A DNA stretch of 51,307 bases from the NCBI GenBank assembly GCA_032718475.1, contig JAUCBJ010005761.1, forward strand, positions 1 through 51,307, written 5' to 3'. The translations under genes were made by a program, and so were the position numbers. The notes beneath the pieces were generated by a model. It was not told the DNA's origin. It was given only the letters and a program-made list of their open reading frames with translations, and did no database searches. Below, piece after piece: positions 1-11,937 of this stretch. Position 1 is the first letter of the stretch. Every line of letters starts with the position of its first letter. The DNA comes from Nemertoderma westbladi. Taxonomy: Eukaryota; Xenacoelomorpha; Nemertodermatida; Nemertodermatidae.

Positions 1-240
1 ACTAATTGTTTTGGTTAGATTCAGCCCTTCTGTAACCTGTGTTTTTGGTGAAAACCTGGTATTCTTCACATGCGGGTAACTGCAAAGTGAAATATAACGG
101 CAGAAAGTCTGGTATACTTCACATGGGCCATAAGTGTTAACAACCTCGTTTATTGCTTTGGTTAGAAAAATTAGTCTCTGTAACCTATCATGTCTGTAAC
201 CTGCTCCTTTCCTCAATCAGGCGAAGGTTGGACGCGGGCG
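1..240. repeat. Fragments of a dispersed repeat family
   Basis: Two fragments, around 1-45 and 145-215, share words such as TTGTTTTGGTTAGA and TGTAACCTGCTCCTTTC with sequence at 1805-1860, 9426-9500 and several copies at 18900-19280. This shows a short dispersed family. No coding capacity is visible. The family is not one I can name, and the edges of these two copies are uncertain. Confidence 0.5.
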
Positions 241-353
241 AAAGGTTGGTCGCGGGCGAAGATTGCACCCAACCGTATATACCAAAAACTACTTAAAAAT
301 CAAGGCTAGGAATACAACTATCATTGAATCATAAACGAGCATTAGTAGAGATA

Positions 354-691
354 AGGGGCCATCCAAGTATGACGTCTGCACTTTTCACCAAAATGTTGAC
401 CCACCCCCCTCCCCTAAATCAGATTACAATTTTTTTTGCGTCCTAATCAATGAAAGGTGGTGACTGGTAACTGAAACAGAAGGTCGTGCTATGGGACTTC
501 GAGGGCTTCGAACAATTAAAATAGGCAAGCTATTTACTCTTCTGCTATATCTCTTCTAGCACTTATAAATGACAATTTTTGACGTCAGATTTTGGCTGAC
601 CCCCTCCCCTCCCCTCATCAGCACGTCATCAGATTTTCCCAACCCCCCTTCCCCCCCTAAAGTGCTGACGTCATACTTGGACGACCCCCAA
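354..691. mobile_element. MITE-like element with ~30-bp TIRs and TA flanks
   Basis: The left end (AGGGGCCATCCAAGTATGAC, from 354) matches the reverse complement of the right end ending at 691 (core CCAAGTATGACGTC followed by A/TGCAC). Both ends abut TA dinucleotides at 352-353 and 692-693. The 338-bp body is non-coding and rich in CCCCTCCCC. TA flanks and TIRs fit a non-autonomous Tc1/mariner-type element, but the superfamily is inferred from the TA alone. Short ORFs across it are coincidental. Confidence 0.65.
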
Positions 692-693
692 TA

Positions 694-1675
694 ATCAATA
701 ATCAATAATAATAAAATAAATTGAATTATAAGAACATGAATTAGGACTGGAATAATGGATAGTGAGACGTTAAAAATGGGCCATTTCGCCTTGAAACAGT
801 AGCATAAATACGATAATAATTGGTAGTGAAAGAACGCTTTGTCTTGTGAGGTTGAAGGGAACTGCCTTGCTGATTGCAGATGGGGAACCAATCAGTTCAC
901 CCAAGCTGAAATATTCGAGATTCTGTCCGTTCAAGAAGAAAGTTGTAGCAAAGCAAACGGAGGGTCAAATCCATTAGCTGTTTGCGTCATAATAGCGGTC
1001 GGTGGTGCATTTACTTTAAAAAATCATTGATATTGTAATTGACTGGTAGTTTTACCCCAAAACAACAAAGTAACGAAATCAATACTATTTTGTATTTGTT
1101 TCCGCCCAGATAAAACAATAACACGGAATACTATAGCAAACGCGTTCCTAATCAAACGGTATCCCCATATATATTATTTCATATCATCCGTCTCTTTTCT
1201 CCTAGATAACAGATAAAGGATGACAGCAGCGGTCGGCCAATGGAGGTTGGGTACTACTGCAGCGCACCTGGGGAATTATGTATGATTGATTAATGTATCT
1301 GGAGAAATATTCGGCTTCTATTTGAAAGTCGATTTATCACATCAACATAAAATATCGTGACATCTCCAGAATTAATAACTTAGGGAATAAAAGGAACAAA
1401 TTAAATGTAACTCCAGTCGAAATAAAATATGAGCGTCAATAAGGTTACAGTTAATTTTACCCGCTTAGTTTTTTCCCACTGGTAATTGGCAATGGCATAT
1501 TTTTATAGTACTAACACCTATCGTTAAAAATTGAAATCAATTCAAATTTACATTTTTAAGAAAAAAATGCTTGTACTGTAGATATTGCCTCGGAAATAAT
1601 ATAGGACCAATTTCTAGAGTTTCTTCACTATGAACTGCAAACTGACTACCTCCAGTGAGTAACGTAATTCAGATA
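694..1675. other. Intergenic, no recognisable feature
   Basis: AT-rich sequence with only very short ORFs and no recognised protein, tRNA or repeat structure. I see nothing I can support here. Confidence 0.5.
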
Positions 1676-1702
1676 GGGGGGGGGGGGGGGGGGGGGGGGG
1701 GG
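1676..1702 (+). repeat. Poly(G) tract, G27
   Basis: An uninterrupted run of 27 G immediately left of the MITE-like copy that begins near 1704. It is one of ten G or C tracts of 15 or more in the window. The length may vary through replication slippage or sequencing. Confidence 0.95.
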
Positions 1703-1703
1703 T

Positions 1704-1934
1704 CAGGGGAAACTGGACGCAATAAAAATTACCCCTCTCCAGGGGAAATTGGACGCAAATAACAGATGATTTCTCTCAAAAATAAAACAGTTACATGTTC
1801 TATTGTGTTTAGTTTATTGTTTTGGTTAAAATATCGTGCCACTGTAACCTGTTCCTTTCCCTAAATTGAGAATTAAACATTGAGGCGGGATATTAATTCG
1901 CCAAGGCGGGTTTTGCGTCGAGTTTCCCGCCCTG
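1704..1934. mobile_element. MITE-like family, copy 1
   Basis: The left end CAGGGGAAACTGGACGCAA is mirrored at the right end, where the reverse complement reads CAGGGCGGGAAACTCGACGC. The interior (TTCTATTGTGTTTAGTTTAT and ATTGAGGCGGGATATTA) recurs almost unchanged at 9345-9571. Two collinear copies with the same terminal inverted repeats support a short non-autonomous DNA element of about 230 bp. No target duplication is clear, because one end runs into a G tract. Confidence 0.65.
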
Positions 1935-4405
1935 TCTCACATAATTATAAGTATAGTCGAAAATAGTTCTAAATAATTTCTCAGGCGAAAGTGCGAACGT
2001 GTAGTTTTCTATACTATTCACACGTTTGCAATCTCACTTTAAAAATGTGTGCAATACGTTATAATATACAACACAGGTATATAAGATGTATGCGTTTATC
2101 TAAGTAAAGCTACTGCAATTACTATTGATAGGCCTACATTTTGTAAAATATAAATGCAAAACGAATATGTTAATATCGAAACTACTACTGCTGGAACAAT
2201 TTTAGGTGTAGCGGTAACATAATTAGGAAAATGATATGTATGGGACTACCCAACCCACCCAACTCCATATAAATAACCTTGTGACATACAGGCGTGAGCT
2301 GATCACACGCCGTCCGTACCAACCAAATGAACTTATACAGGTCACATATAGCGGGGTGGCACCTTGTAATCATATCCGATGTCATTATTGTCAACCAACC
2401 AAACTGCGTCATCAGCCGGACTAAATAGAATTAGGTTTATGGAGAAAATTAAATCAACCATCAAGTAAAAATCAGAGGGAGATAGAGCGATTTATTTCAG
2501 AGATTTAGTGATGTGAAATTGATAGTTTCGAAAATCGCAGAAACCAACGTTGTTTCTTTTAACAGAAGATCAATTAATTAAATGCAAAATGCGAAATGAA
2601 TTTCTGAGTGACAAAATAAAATGAAAGAATAGGCTTTTGTGGTATTGAGTGAAATTCAAGGGGGGTTAGAACCGATCAATTAAATAATAGGCCTGTTTAT
2701 TCAGTCCAAGGGAGCCCCCCAAGGGCGAAAAGGAAAACCATGGTCGAATCAACTATCGGCTGGTTAAGAATGCCCAGGTAATCAAACGAATTAGGCCGGG
2801 GCGTGTATGCCGGCAGGCCCGTTGAGGCGTGCCCTCGACATCAGCAAACTCAGTGGAATTTTACTTTTTCGTGACTGAATGACACATTTAATAAAAGATG
2901 GGCTAAGCCCCCAAGACAACAGAGTAATGCCTTCTTGAATTTGGAAACGTCCATTAACAAGGTTGCCATTCAGATATTTGCTATACTCAAGAGGTTTTAC
3001 TTTATTTAACAAGAAGCTTCTCTCCGTAAGTAATCCATTTTACCGACAACAATAATTTTAATTGTGGGGCGAGCCACAAAAGTAAGCGAGCTTAGCATAC
3101 GGGAACCACTATCTCATCTGTCATCTGTAGATCTGTAGATACTTGTTTTTAAACGTTAATAATTCAACTAATCCTCGATGAAATCTAACCAATTTAATTA
3201 AGTTGATTAAGGTAAAAAACAGCATTTTTCTGCCTGTCCTTTAATGAAATTTAATTATTTTCTAATATAAGATTTAAATAATTATACTTAAAAATAGTTT
3301 TAGTTCTAAGTGATTTGCTCTTAGAAATGTGTTTTTAATTGATCTAAACGTAATTAACTTATGAAAAATCCCCCACACCCTATACTTCCAGCTCCCCCAT
3401 TCCATGGCGTGATTGCTATATTGCTTAACTGGGAACCAGTCAAACCAGTCCCGCACCTCACCAATACTCGATCAATGGGTAAATACATAGTTTCTATAAG
3501 GTATAGCTTCCAGGTCTCCCACGTAACGCACTGAATAGAAAAGTTATTCTAATGTGCAACACCCCACTTTACTACTGTACCTAACTGAAGAACTGGTAGC
3601 TTCGGGCGTGGTAAATTGTACAGAGGCATTACAAAAGATACATAGCCTCATTTGAAAACAAATTGGAAAATGTTGAGAATAATTTTTCTACTCCCCAGCA
3701 ATGACTCAATCCAATTGATCCCAAGCAAACTTCCCAAAACGCCACCTCGTAACGAGATTGAGTACACATGGTTTTCACTTCAAGCTGTGCTCCGTAACGG
3801 GATGTCTGGAGAAAGACGAACAATGTCGTTGTGCAACTTATGCGGCAGTACTCTCACTTTGCTACACGCTCTAGACTGTTCTAGTATAAAACCTCATGGT
3901 CTGAGTTTTCTCGACAACTTCGTCTGACTGATCCCTCACAATTTTAAACTACCTGCAATTTTTAAACTAGTCCCAAACAATTTTATCTTATTTTATTACT
4001 AATAAATACAATTTTACATACATTAATTGAATTTATTTATTTTACATTAGTTCAGTACATTATTTTATGCCGAAAGGAGCAATTGAATAAATACAGATAG
4101 AATGGGTAAATAGCATAAGCAGTGTAAGGAGCCAGGCTAATAAGAAAGCTTGCTTATTGTTTATCTCGCAAAGTGATTGGCTGAGTATTTAATCGTGATT
4201 CTTTGAAATAACTAACTAAATTATTTCGTTGAGGCGTTGGACATGATAAATTAATATTTCAGTATCAATAATATCGGCATAAGGTAAGGCATTTAATATT
4301 TTTTACAAATCGGGTCTCTGCCACGCCTAAAATAAAATATATTACTTTTAAAGCACAACTTTTATGTTAATACCTGTCTGTCATCAATCGTCTATCTGTG
4401 TGCCT
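1935..4405. other. Intergenic, AT-rich, no gene recognised
   Basis: About 2.5 kb with scattered ORFs under 95 codons on both strands (for example 2791-3012 minus and 3652-3927 plus). None has a recognisable domain, and none shows convincing splice signals at its edges. Small exons of a spliced gene cannot be excluded. No RNA gene or long repeat was seen. Confidence 0.4.
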
Positions 4406-4406
4406 T

Positions 4407-4505
4407 GCGACCCGGACAATTGCGACTCGGTCAATTGTTCGGTTCGCAATTGTCCGGGACGGAATTGTCCGGTTCGCAAATCTACGGATCGGAATTTTCC
4501 GGACA
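4407..4505. repeat. Palindromic CCGGACAATTGCGA repeat cluster
   Basis: The words CCGGACAATTGCGAC, CGCAATTGTCCGG, GGAATTGTCCGG and GGAATTTTCCGG alternate on both strands over about 100 bp. Several overlapping hairpins result. It looks like the remains of a short fold-back element; no name or boundary is assigned. Confidence 0.6.
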
Positions 4506-5059
4506 CCTGTTGAAGGTGAGAAACTTTCCCCTCTTCTTTTATTTATTTTTGGTTAATTAAAATTCTTAAATGTCGATTTTGTGATAGAATCGCTCTATTT
4601 TAATTTGTATCTCATAACTGAGCCTCGTGCTGCGCGAAGGCCCCACCCCCACGAACGTGTTATATATTACATATATTATATATCCCAACTGCAGACATGT
4701 GGGCGTGCCACGGAATAATCAATCTCTCTATAGTAACGCCGCATGGATAAAGTTCACCCTGGTACCGTGCGTGAAGTCTCTCACTCAGTCACTACTCACT
4801 CAACATAGTCAGCATATGAATATTATTGAGAGGGAAATTCGAATTTTTTACATACAACCTAACAGTTTGTTCTACCGGTATAGTCTTTATCTTGTTTGCT
4901 CATCAATTTGCTGGTTAGCGATTGCATCAATCCCCTTCATAATACTATAATCCTTCATAACACTATAATAGGTGAAGGAAGTGCAGAATTCTGATTTCAT
5001 TGACACCTGAGCACTCTACACCTACTCCGTGCACGCTGGAATAACTACAGTCTGACAGT
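4506..5059. other. 5' flank of the SDR gene
   Basis: Non-coding. Around 4627-4665 there is a fragment (GTGCTGCGCGAAGGCCCCAC) related to the composite repeats at 48650 and 49230. A pyrimidine-rich stretch ending in TTAG near 4918 is a possible splice acceptor about 140 nt before the SDR ATG, but it is weak. No TATA box is evident. Confidence 0.4.
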
Positions 5060-5995
5060 ATGTTCGACTCCTGGCGAAAATACATAGCCGGGGGAGTTTG
5101 TCGTTGCGATACTCGACTCGAAGGGAAAACGGTTATTATAACGGGTGGGAATACAGGAATAGGGAAAGAAACGGCTCGGGACCTGGCCGGGAGAGGAGCT
5201 CGGGTTATATTGGGATGTCGGGATGAGACGAGAGCAGAAACCGCCGCAAAAGAGATTAGAGAAGCCACTGGGAATCAACAAGTTGTTTACAAACAGTTGG
5301 ATTTGGCATCATTGGATTCCGTACGGAGTTTCGCTAAAGATATTACGGATGAAGAGAAGCGATTAGATGTTCTTATCAACAATGCCGGGGTGATGGCGTG
5401 CCCTAAATGGACAACAAAAGACGGTTTTGAGTACCAATTTGGGGTGAATCATTTAGGGCATTTTCTCTTGACTAATTTGTTGCTAAACCTGATGAAATCC
5501 AGTTCGGATGACGGGCGAATCATAACTGTTTCATCGAGAGCCCACATTCGGTGTAGCAAAGACATCCAGTTTGACGATATCAACTTGGATAAGTGCTACG
5601 ATTCCTTCCAGGCTTACAGTCGCAGTAAGTTGTCTAACATTCTGTTCACCTTGGAATTGAGTAGGCGTCTCGAAGGATCGAATGTATCCACATTCGCCGT
5701 TCACCCAGGAGTTGTCAACACAGATATGTTCCGCTCTTTGCGTCAGATTTCCCGTTTCTACGCGGCGGTTAGCGTGTGCATGAAATATCCGCTGTACGCG
5801 GTCGGAAAGACCCCCTCCCAAGGCGCCCAGAGCTCCATCCATTGCGCGGTAGCACCGGGGCTGGCGTCCCGTACCGGCAAGTACTTCATCGACTGCAAAG
5901 AGTCGGAGACATCGGCTATGGCGGCCGATAAAGATTTAGCGGGGAAGTTGTGGGATATGAGCGAGATAATGGTGGGACTAGGTCAGCAGCCGTAA
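5060..5995 (+). CDS. Short-chain dehydrogenase/reductase, retinol dehydrogenase 11-14 (RDH13)-like
   Basis: This 311-residue protein is a classical SDR. The NAD(P)-binding TGGNTGIG motif is at residues 28-35, followed by the NNAGVM element, a VSS serine motif, and the catalytic YSRSK with Tyr186 and Lys190. Segments such as FGVNHLGHFLLTNLL and HPGVV are diagnostic of the RDH11-14 group. Family members reduce or oxidise retinaldehyde/retinol and other carbonyls with NADP(H) on ER or mitochondrial membranes. The substrate here is inferred. The N-terminus is short (about 20 residues before the Rossmann fold) and lacks a clear membrane anchor, so an upstream exon is possible. The ORF is intronless with no frame damage. 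An AATAAA lies 67 nt after the stop. The ATG was chosen because the RDH-like KYIAGG start follows it directly. Confidence 0.92.
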   Translation: MFDSWRKYIAGGVCRCDTRLEGKTVIITGGNTGIGKETARDLAGRGARVILGCRDETRAETAAKEIREATGNQQVVYKQLDLASLDSVRSFAKDITDEEKRLDVLINNAGVMACPKWTTKDGFEYQFGVNHLGHFLLTNLLLNLMKSSSDDGRIITVSSRAHIRCSKDIQFDDINLDKCYDSFQAYSRSKLSNILFTLELSRRLEGSNVSTFAVHPGVVNTDMFRSLRQISRFYAAVSVCMKYPLYAVGKTPSQGAQSSIHCAVAPGLASRTGKYFIDCKESETSAMAADKDLAGKLWDMSEIMVGLGQQP

Positions 5996-6061
5996 CCTGG
6001 TACGGATATCACGACCCCTTACGATCACGACCAAGAGTTGTTAACAAAGTAAAGTCATTCG

Positions 6062-6067
6062 AATAAA
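6062..6067 (+). terminator. Poly(A) signal AATAAA of the SDR gene
   Basis: AATAAA lies 67 nt downstream of the SDR stop codon on the same strand, the expected place for a short 3' UTR. Confidence 0.6.
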
Positions 6068-7701
6068 AAAGTATTGGAAAGAGACAATTTGTTCCTATTT
6101 CATCTTTATTTTGCTGCAATTCCAATATTCTCACCAGCTTCGTTAATCAGCTAACGAGTTCAAAAATCAGAATATTTAAATTTCTGACAAGGAGTTATTT
6201 CCAATACTTTTTTTAAATCGAATTTGAATATTTTATTTTATTCTTGTTAATTAAATGAATTTCTAAATTTACATTTGACATAAATTAACGGGTTTCTTTC
6301 CCAATTTAAAATTATTATTAAAAAAATATATTGAAAATTTGCGTTTGAAGTGAACCATCAAACCTGAGTTTCTCAATTTCATTTGGAATCAAATTATATA
6401 AATCAAATACTGTAAATTAATTAGATGAATGGTTAGAGCGTCAGATGATACCAGCGTGCATAATTAATCATTCATTCAGTTTTATATAAATTTTGTATCT
6501 TTAAATTTTATTCACAGTGTACAGTACACTATTTATAGAGTATGTTGTTTAATTTTGCTTACTAATTTGTTTAATTTTATAAAAACCCATTTAATATTAG
6601 GTGGGCCTACATTTTCAAATAAAATTACATTTATAGATATATGTTAATGTCTCACTTTCAAATAGTGGCGCAAATTGACCATAATTGAAGATTGTTAGCT
6701 TCAGCGTAAATTGACAGCAAGTTAAATAAAAGGAACAGCTCATCATCATTGGCGGGTTGACAATGCGATGTAGGTATTCCATAATTAATCATGCATTGTA
6801 ATCATACAACGAATGACGTCACAAACAGGTGCTTCTGCTCATTCGTATCACTATGGTCGCTTTAGAAATTGTCGCTTTTGCGCTATTTGCCTTCTGGTTT
6901 ACAGTGGAGTAGAATGACTAATTTATCGAATTCGGAATAATTGTGAAATATGTTTTATCAATAATTTTGTTTTCAAAATCGATTTGTAAAGTTGGGAAAG
7001 ATTTTATTGAATAAAATTAAATAAGTAATTTGATTTAATAGTGTTTATTTACCCATATCTACTTTCTATAGCTTAAAATAAATGAGGCTAAATATTATAA
7101 TATGACTAATTATTATGCGACAGCGAAATTATAGAGATTGATCGTTAAATGTTGAAAATTAGTGGTTGTTAAGAATCTATAGAACTGATCTATATATTTT
7201 GTGGATGTCACAGAAATTAGTATTCCTTTCCCGGAATAATGTTTTTGACTCAATTCCAAACCGCATAAATAATAGGCGATTATTTTAGAAATTTAATAAG
7301 ATTTTATGGGGGATATTATTTATTTATTATTCAAGATCTCTTATCCTGAAAAAATGAATATAATAATGATTTATAATATTTTATAAATTAATAAACCACT
7401 ACTATATGTAATAGAACCTCTTCCGAACGTTAATTTTCCAGCTGTTTTCCAATCAATGAAATTGTTCTTGAATCACTGAAACAATCCATCGTAATCTTGT
7501 TGGTGAACATTATAATATCTTTACATTAACATACAGGGGATGACGCCATACTGGCTCTGCCTTAAATTTTTAATGTTAATATTTATAATTTTTGCGTAAT
7601 TTTTAGTTACTGTAATCCAAAATGTATCTTTATTTAGCGGTATCTTCTCACTTATAGTATCACGTTTTCAAAGAAAACCATTTCCGATAATATTTTATGT
7701 A
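6068..7701. other. Convergent intergenic region, AT-rich
   Basis: About 1.6 kb between the convergent SDR (+) and B9D2 (-) genes. It is strongly AT-rich and holds no ORF worth calling. GAATGGTTAGAGCGTCAGAT at 6426-6445 resembles a tRNA D-arm/A-box, but no tRNA body or B-box follows. Confidence 0.4.
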
Positions 7702-7707
7702 TTTATT
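7702..7707 (-). terminator. Candidate poly(A) signal of B9D2
   Basis: TTTATT on the plus strand, hence AATAAA on the minus strand, about 116 nt beyond the B9D2 stop. Several AT-rich alternatives exist nearby. Confidence 0.4.
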
Positions 7708-7822
7708 TACGTACAAAATCGCATATATACATAAATCAAACATACCAATGAAATTAATAGGTCAATTATAATAATTACATTCAAACTAACATACAAACAT
7801 GAAATTAATTAATTAAGAATCG

Positions 7823-8350
7823 CTAACATTCGATGCCGTATTTATCAAAGTTTCTCAATACAATACCGAGTTGCAAATGGACAGTCCCCATCGCCTGGGT
7901 GTGGAGGTTATATCGATCGGCCCCGGTGTAAATAACATCGGGATTCCGCAACGCGGGACTCCCTCCCACGAACTGCTGCGAGAGGAAGTCGGAGAAGGTC
8001 CCCGCGGGCCGCCACGTGACGCACTCGACCTCGTGGAGTCCGGGGGACGCGGGAATGTGGCAGAATCCGTAGCCGTAGAGTTCGTTGCGGCCGTACTGGT
8101 CCTGGTGGTAGACCTGGAAGTGTATCTTGGGCCAACCCTGCAGACCCCTGGTCGCGTAATGCACGTCTATGGGGTGGCTCCAGTACGCGAAGTCCTCGCT
8201 GTGGGGTATGTCCACCTGTGTCTGGCCTTCCGTTATTCCTTCGAGTTTCTTCCAGGCGCTCCCGGCGTGCAAACCCCACTTACAGAACAGACTCTGGTCC
8301 GGAAATCCGCTACCGCCGGTTATTTGACCGATAATGTGAACTTCAGCCAT
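7823..8350 (-). CDS. B9D2: B9 domain-containing protein 2
   Basis: The 175-residue product has exactly the usual vertebrate B9D2 length. It starts [12 protein letters not shown] and ends [10 protein letters not shown], both hallmark ends of the family. In between it carries the B9/C2-like core: [50 protein letters not shown] and [18 protein letters not shown]9D2 works with B9D1 and MKS1 in the MKS complex of the ciliary transition zone, so the organism makes cilia. The whole gene is one exon. Coding sequence is much more GC-rich than its flanks. The overlapping plus-strand frame at 7871-8497 is an antisense shadow. Confidence 0.97.
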   Translation of the reverse strand: MAEVHIIGQITGGSGFPDQSLFCKWGLHAGSAWKKLEGITEGQTQVDIPHSEDFAYWSHPIDVHYATRGLQGWPKIHFQVYHQDQYGRNELYGYGFCHIPASPGLHEVECVTWRPAGTFSDFLSQQFVGGSPALRNPDVIYTGADRYNLHTQAMGTVHLQLGIVLRNFDKYGIEC

Positions 8351-9344
8351 TCGGGAAGGTCGATTACCGCCGCTATCGCCCAGCTAAATCGCAGAATTGA
8401 TCCGGATGAAATAAACTCGAGATTATTCTGTACTGTTATGGTTATCACTATTTACTACAATTTTCAGGTTCTTATGCTGTATAGAGGTATGGTGTAGACG
8501 GCTGGTGTATATACGATTGCCTTCTATTATATATTGAGAGTCATCCAGCGATGAATACGCGATATAACAGGTACAGTACTGCAGTACTGTATAAGCTCAA
8601 ATCGGAAAAATAAAGTGGGATACAGCAGCGACATACAAAGCTATACGATATAAAACCTGACAACCTTAATGCATGTATCTGTAGCTAACAGTACACGGAC
8701 AGTACGTGCGTATTCTGTAAATAATTAAAAAATGTAAAAGTAGTTACACAACGTAACTTTATAACTAGAGAATTTATATAACCATTCTGCCTAGTATTTT
8801 AAATATAAGTACTGGTAAGGTATTTTAGTATTTTTTATTTCCGAAGCTGTACTTTTCTAACTGATGACATGCTGTCATGGCGATGGTGAACAAGCCCAGT
8901 GCATGCAGTAAGTAAGCTTGCAAAGTAAGAAACATTGCCGCATCCACAGTCAGTCAGTATGCCTACCGGTACGGTAACAAACTTCAGCAGAAATAGCCTA
9001 AATATTGATGTTGTTTTTACGTTGCCATGATACCCTAATAAACGAAATAATGTGATTGGCTGTGGATATATTTAAGATAATGTTAGTAGAACCGGCATCC
9101 CCAACACTCACATATCATTAGTCGTCTACTTAAGTTCCACGTTTATTTCCACTAGGTATGGTATGTCATATACTGTATTTTGTATCATAATCTGCTTCCA
9201 AGACCCAAATGTTGTGTTGATTATGACTTTGACGTTACTGGATAATCATTGTAAGTTTTCTTTAAAGAGCGAAATGTATCTCCTTTTTAATTACAACTAC
9301 ACAGTATTATAGTATTATAGTTATATATGAAATTAGTAGTAATG
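8351..9344. other. 5' flank of B9D2 and intergenic DNA
   Basis: No gene is seen. The sequence is rich in CAGTACTG and TACCGGTA-type palindromic words. The B9D2 promoter should lie near 8351-8550, but no standard element was identified. Confidence 0.4.
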
Positions 9345-9571
9345 CTGGGGAGGGGGGCTGGAAGCAATAAAAATGCATCCCTCTCCAGTCGAAATTGGAC
9401 GCAAATAACAGCTGATCTATTCTAGCTGACCTGTTCTATTGTGTTTAGTTTATTGTTTTGGCTAAAATAACGTGCCTTGTAACCTGTTCCTTTCCCTAAA
9501 TTGAGAATATAATATTGAGGCGGGATATTATGTAATTCGCCAAGGTGGGTTTTGCGTCCAGTTCCCCCCTG
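9345..9571. mobile_element. MITE-like family, copy 2
   Basis: Collinear with 1704-1934: GAAATTGGACGCAAATAACA, TGTGTTTAGTTTATTGTTTT, TAACCTGTTCCTTTCCCTAA and the right end TTTTGCGTCCAGTTCCCCCC. The left terminal repeat is more degraded than in copy 1 (CTGGAAGCAA for CTGGACGCAA). Non-coding. Confidence 0.62.
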
Positions 9572-11922
9572 TCTCTTTGTTACAGTACATTGTAAATTGC
9601 TAGTTACCAACATAGGCTTCTTGGCCCCAACTTGGAAGAGAAGCCTATCCTTTACGAGGCAAGGTTTAGTGGAAGGCCCACCCCTAAATCAAACTGTCAG
9701 AAAACACTAATCATTTAGTGTATTATTAAATTAATCTTATGTCTTAATAGCCCCTCCTATGGCATATTTTGTAACTTTGTACATCGCCAGTGGTTCTATT
9801 TGCTTGCTACCTGATATGGCCTGGTCCCACCTTGGTGTAGTGGTTTTTTTTTATTTAATAATCTAGGGCATAATTTAATGAGGATTTAATCAAACCTGAA
9901 AACCGCTTTTACCTGGAAACCTCTTTTAGTTCTTGAGTTATCGCTGTTTTTCTGTATGATTGTCAGTCATCAGTCAAGTTGTAACCCAGACAGACAACCG
10001 ACAGACAGACAGACAGACTAGATTCCACCAAACCTTAAAACTGACATCGGAAATGAAATGTGCGACCCCGAAGACCCCCATAATGAAAGTTTTGGCGCGG
10101 TGATGTGATTCCTACGTGCCAGAAATGATTAACCAACCAGATCACAGACAACCAGTTTTGGCGGGAAGGTTTAAACTTTGAAAGCAATTGTCTCGGAAAG
10201 ATATTTTTCATTGACTACTCCTCCGCCATTTTTTATCCAATTTTCAAAGGGTTTCGGCTGTTCGTTAAAAGTTATCGGTTGGAATTTACATACTGTATTT
10301 GTTTTTACAGCCTATTTTTCAGATTAAAGCCAAAATTTGTTAAAATTTTGCTAAATATTATAATTATTAATTAATTTTCATAAAAACGCTAAACAACAAA
10401 TTGTAACCGATAACTTTTGTGGAGCCCACATCCGTAATTCGAAAAAAATTGGTTTCAGACAATTCCAACTAAAATTTAATGACTAGTACAGTAGCATGTT
10501 AACCGCAAATCTTGTTTCATTCAATTGCTGCTAGAGGGCCACTGAAAATTTGAACATTTTTCGAAAAAACAAATGTTTAGCCATATTTTAACCCATACTG
10601 TATAGAATTAAAATATTTTTATTTCAGTAGAAATTGTAGACATTAAAAAAAGGTGTTGGGGGGGGGGGGGGGGGGGGTACTCCGGCCTTAAATGGTAACA
10701 AAATGAGTACTGGAGTTTACTCTGGGGAGTATTATAGTTCTGGGGGCCCGCACTGGAAATAAGTCGTCAGACTTTGTGCGTAATCCCTGACCTAACGACC
10801 GAATAAAACCTTGGTCTCATTTGCTACCTGGCCCATAAAGTTAAACTGATAATCAAAAAAAATATCAATTCTGCGATTCTGTGATAGAAACATCAAGTTG
10901 ATATACAGTATCTCATCATACAGTTCTGTATTCACGATCGCACAAAGGATATTATTTCTATTTCGGCTACTACGACCAATGGAATATTTTGTTTTGGGGA
11001 TAGGAAATGAAATAAATATAGTCGAATTTCATCATAATTATAATAATAATTTCTTGTGATCATTTCCATATAAAAATCACTTCCTGTACGTGCTGTTAAT
11101 GACACCATGTGCCTTAACGCCTTTCGGCACATCGGATGCTCATTACGGGGATGTGGGGTGGGGTTAGTAAACTGCAAGTAAATATAATAGAGGTAGGATA
11201 AAATTATGTATATTTACCGGAAGCGAGATGATGATAATGTATCCGTAGCTACAGTATAATAATAGCCTACAACCAAGATATACTGTAGTACTAAAAAAAG
11301 GAAAATAAATGTCATAAATGTTGAATAACATTTATGACAGACAATCACAACAAAAAGTTAAGACAGTCTCAGAAACATAGTATATATATTTCCAACTCCA
11401 AAATATTGATATAATTTATTTTTCTGCACTCAAAATTCCAAAACATGATACATATATTAATTTTTCACCCCGAACCATCAAAGTATGTCCGATACTGATT
11501 GTACTGTATAAGTTAAACGCACAAAATATATTAGTTTAATTAATTACAGCACAAATAATTTAAGTATAATGGAAATTAAAGTACAATAAGTAAGTACACT
11601 TACTGTAGTTGTTCAAGCAAATGTATGGTTGGGTGAAGTTGGCATAATATAATAATTGGATTGCATCGTCTTTCACTCACACATTCAATGTCAATTTCAG
11701 TTCAATTTGCGACACATTGAAAACAACCTTTTGTTTGGAAGTTATCAAAACAAAATTTGTAGCCCATTGGTGAAGAATGATAGTTAGAAAACTATATTAA
11801 GTTTATGTAATTCAGTCTTCAATTCCAGATTCTAAACTGTATTAATTTATATCTTCCAGAAAAAAAGTGTCTTAAATGTTTGTAATAAAATATACAACAA
11901 CCGTTATAAAAACACCAAATTA
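9572..11922. other. Intergenic, no gene recognised
   Basis: About 2.3 kb of AT-rich DNA. It contains a short (CAGA)n stretch near 9987-10016 and a 14-bp inverted repeat pair AAAAGTTATCGGTT/AACCGATAACTTTT at about 10267 and 10405. It also holds a G20 tract at 10658-10677. ORFs are short and unrecognised. Confidence 0.4.
10658..10677 (+). repeat. Poly(G) tract, G20
   Basis: An uninterrupted G run in otherwise AT-rich intergenic DNA. Confidence 0.95.
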
Positions 11923-11928
11923 TTTATT
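11923..11928 (-). terminator. Candidate poly(A) signal of TDP1
   Basis: AATAAA on the minus strand only about 10 nt beyond the TDP1 stop. That implies a very short 3' UTR; further AT-rich signals could serve instead. Confidence 0.45.
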
Positions 11929-11937
11929 CTGACTTTA

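Noticed and set aside
2791-3012. 73-codon minus-strand ORF as a possible exon
   Set aside because: No family resemblance and no convincing splice sites.
6420-6460. tRNA-like D-arm/A-box (TGGTTAGAGCGTCAGA)
   Set aside because: No anticodon arm, B-box or acceptor pairing could be found nearby.
7871-8497. 208-codon plus-strand ORF
   Set aside because: Antisense shadow of B9D2, whose minus-strand frame is unmistakable.
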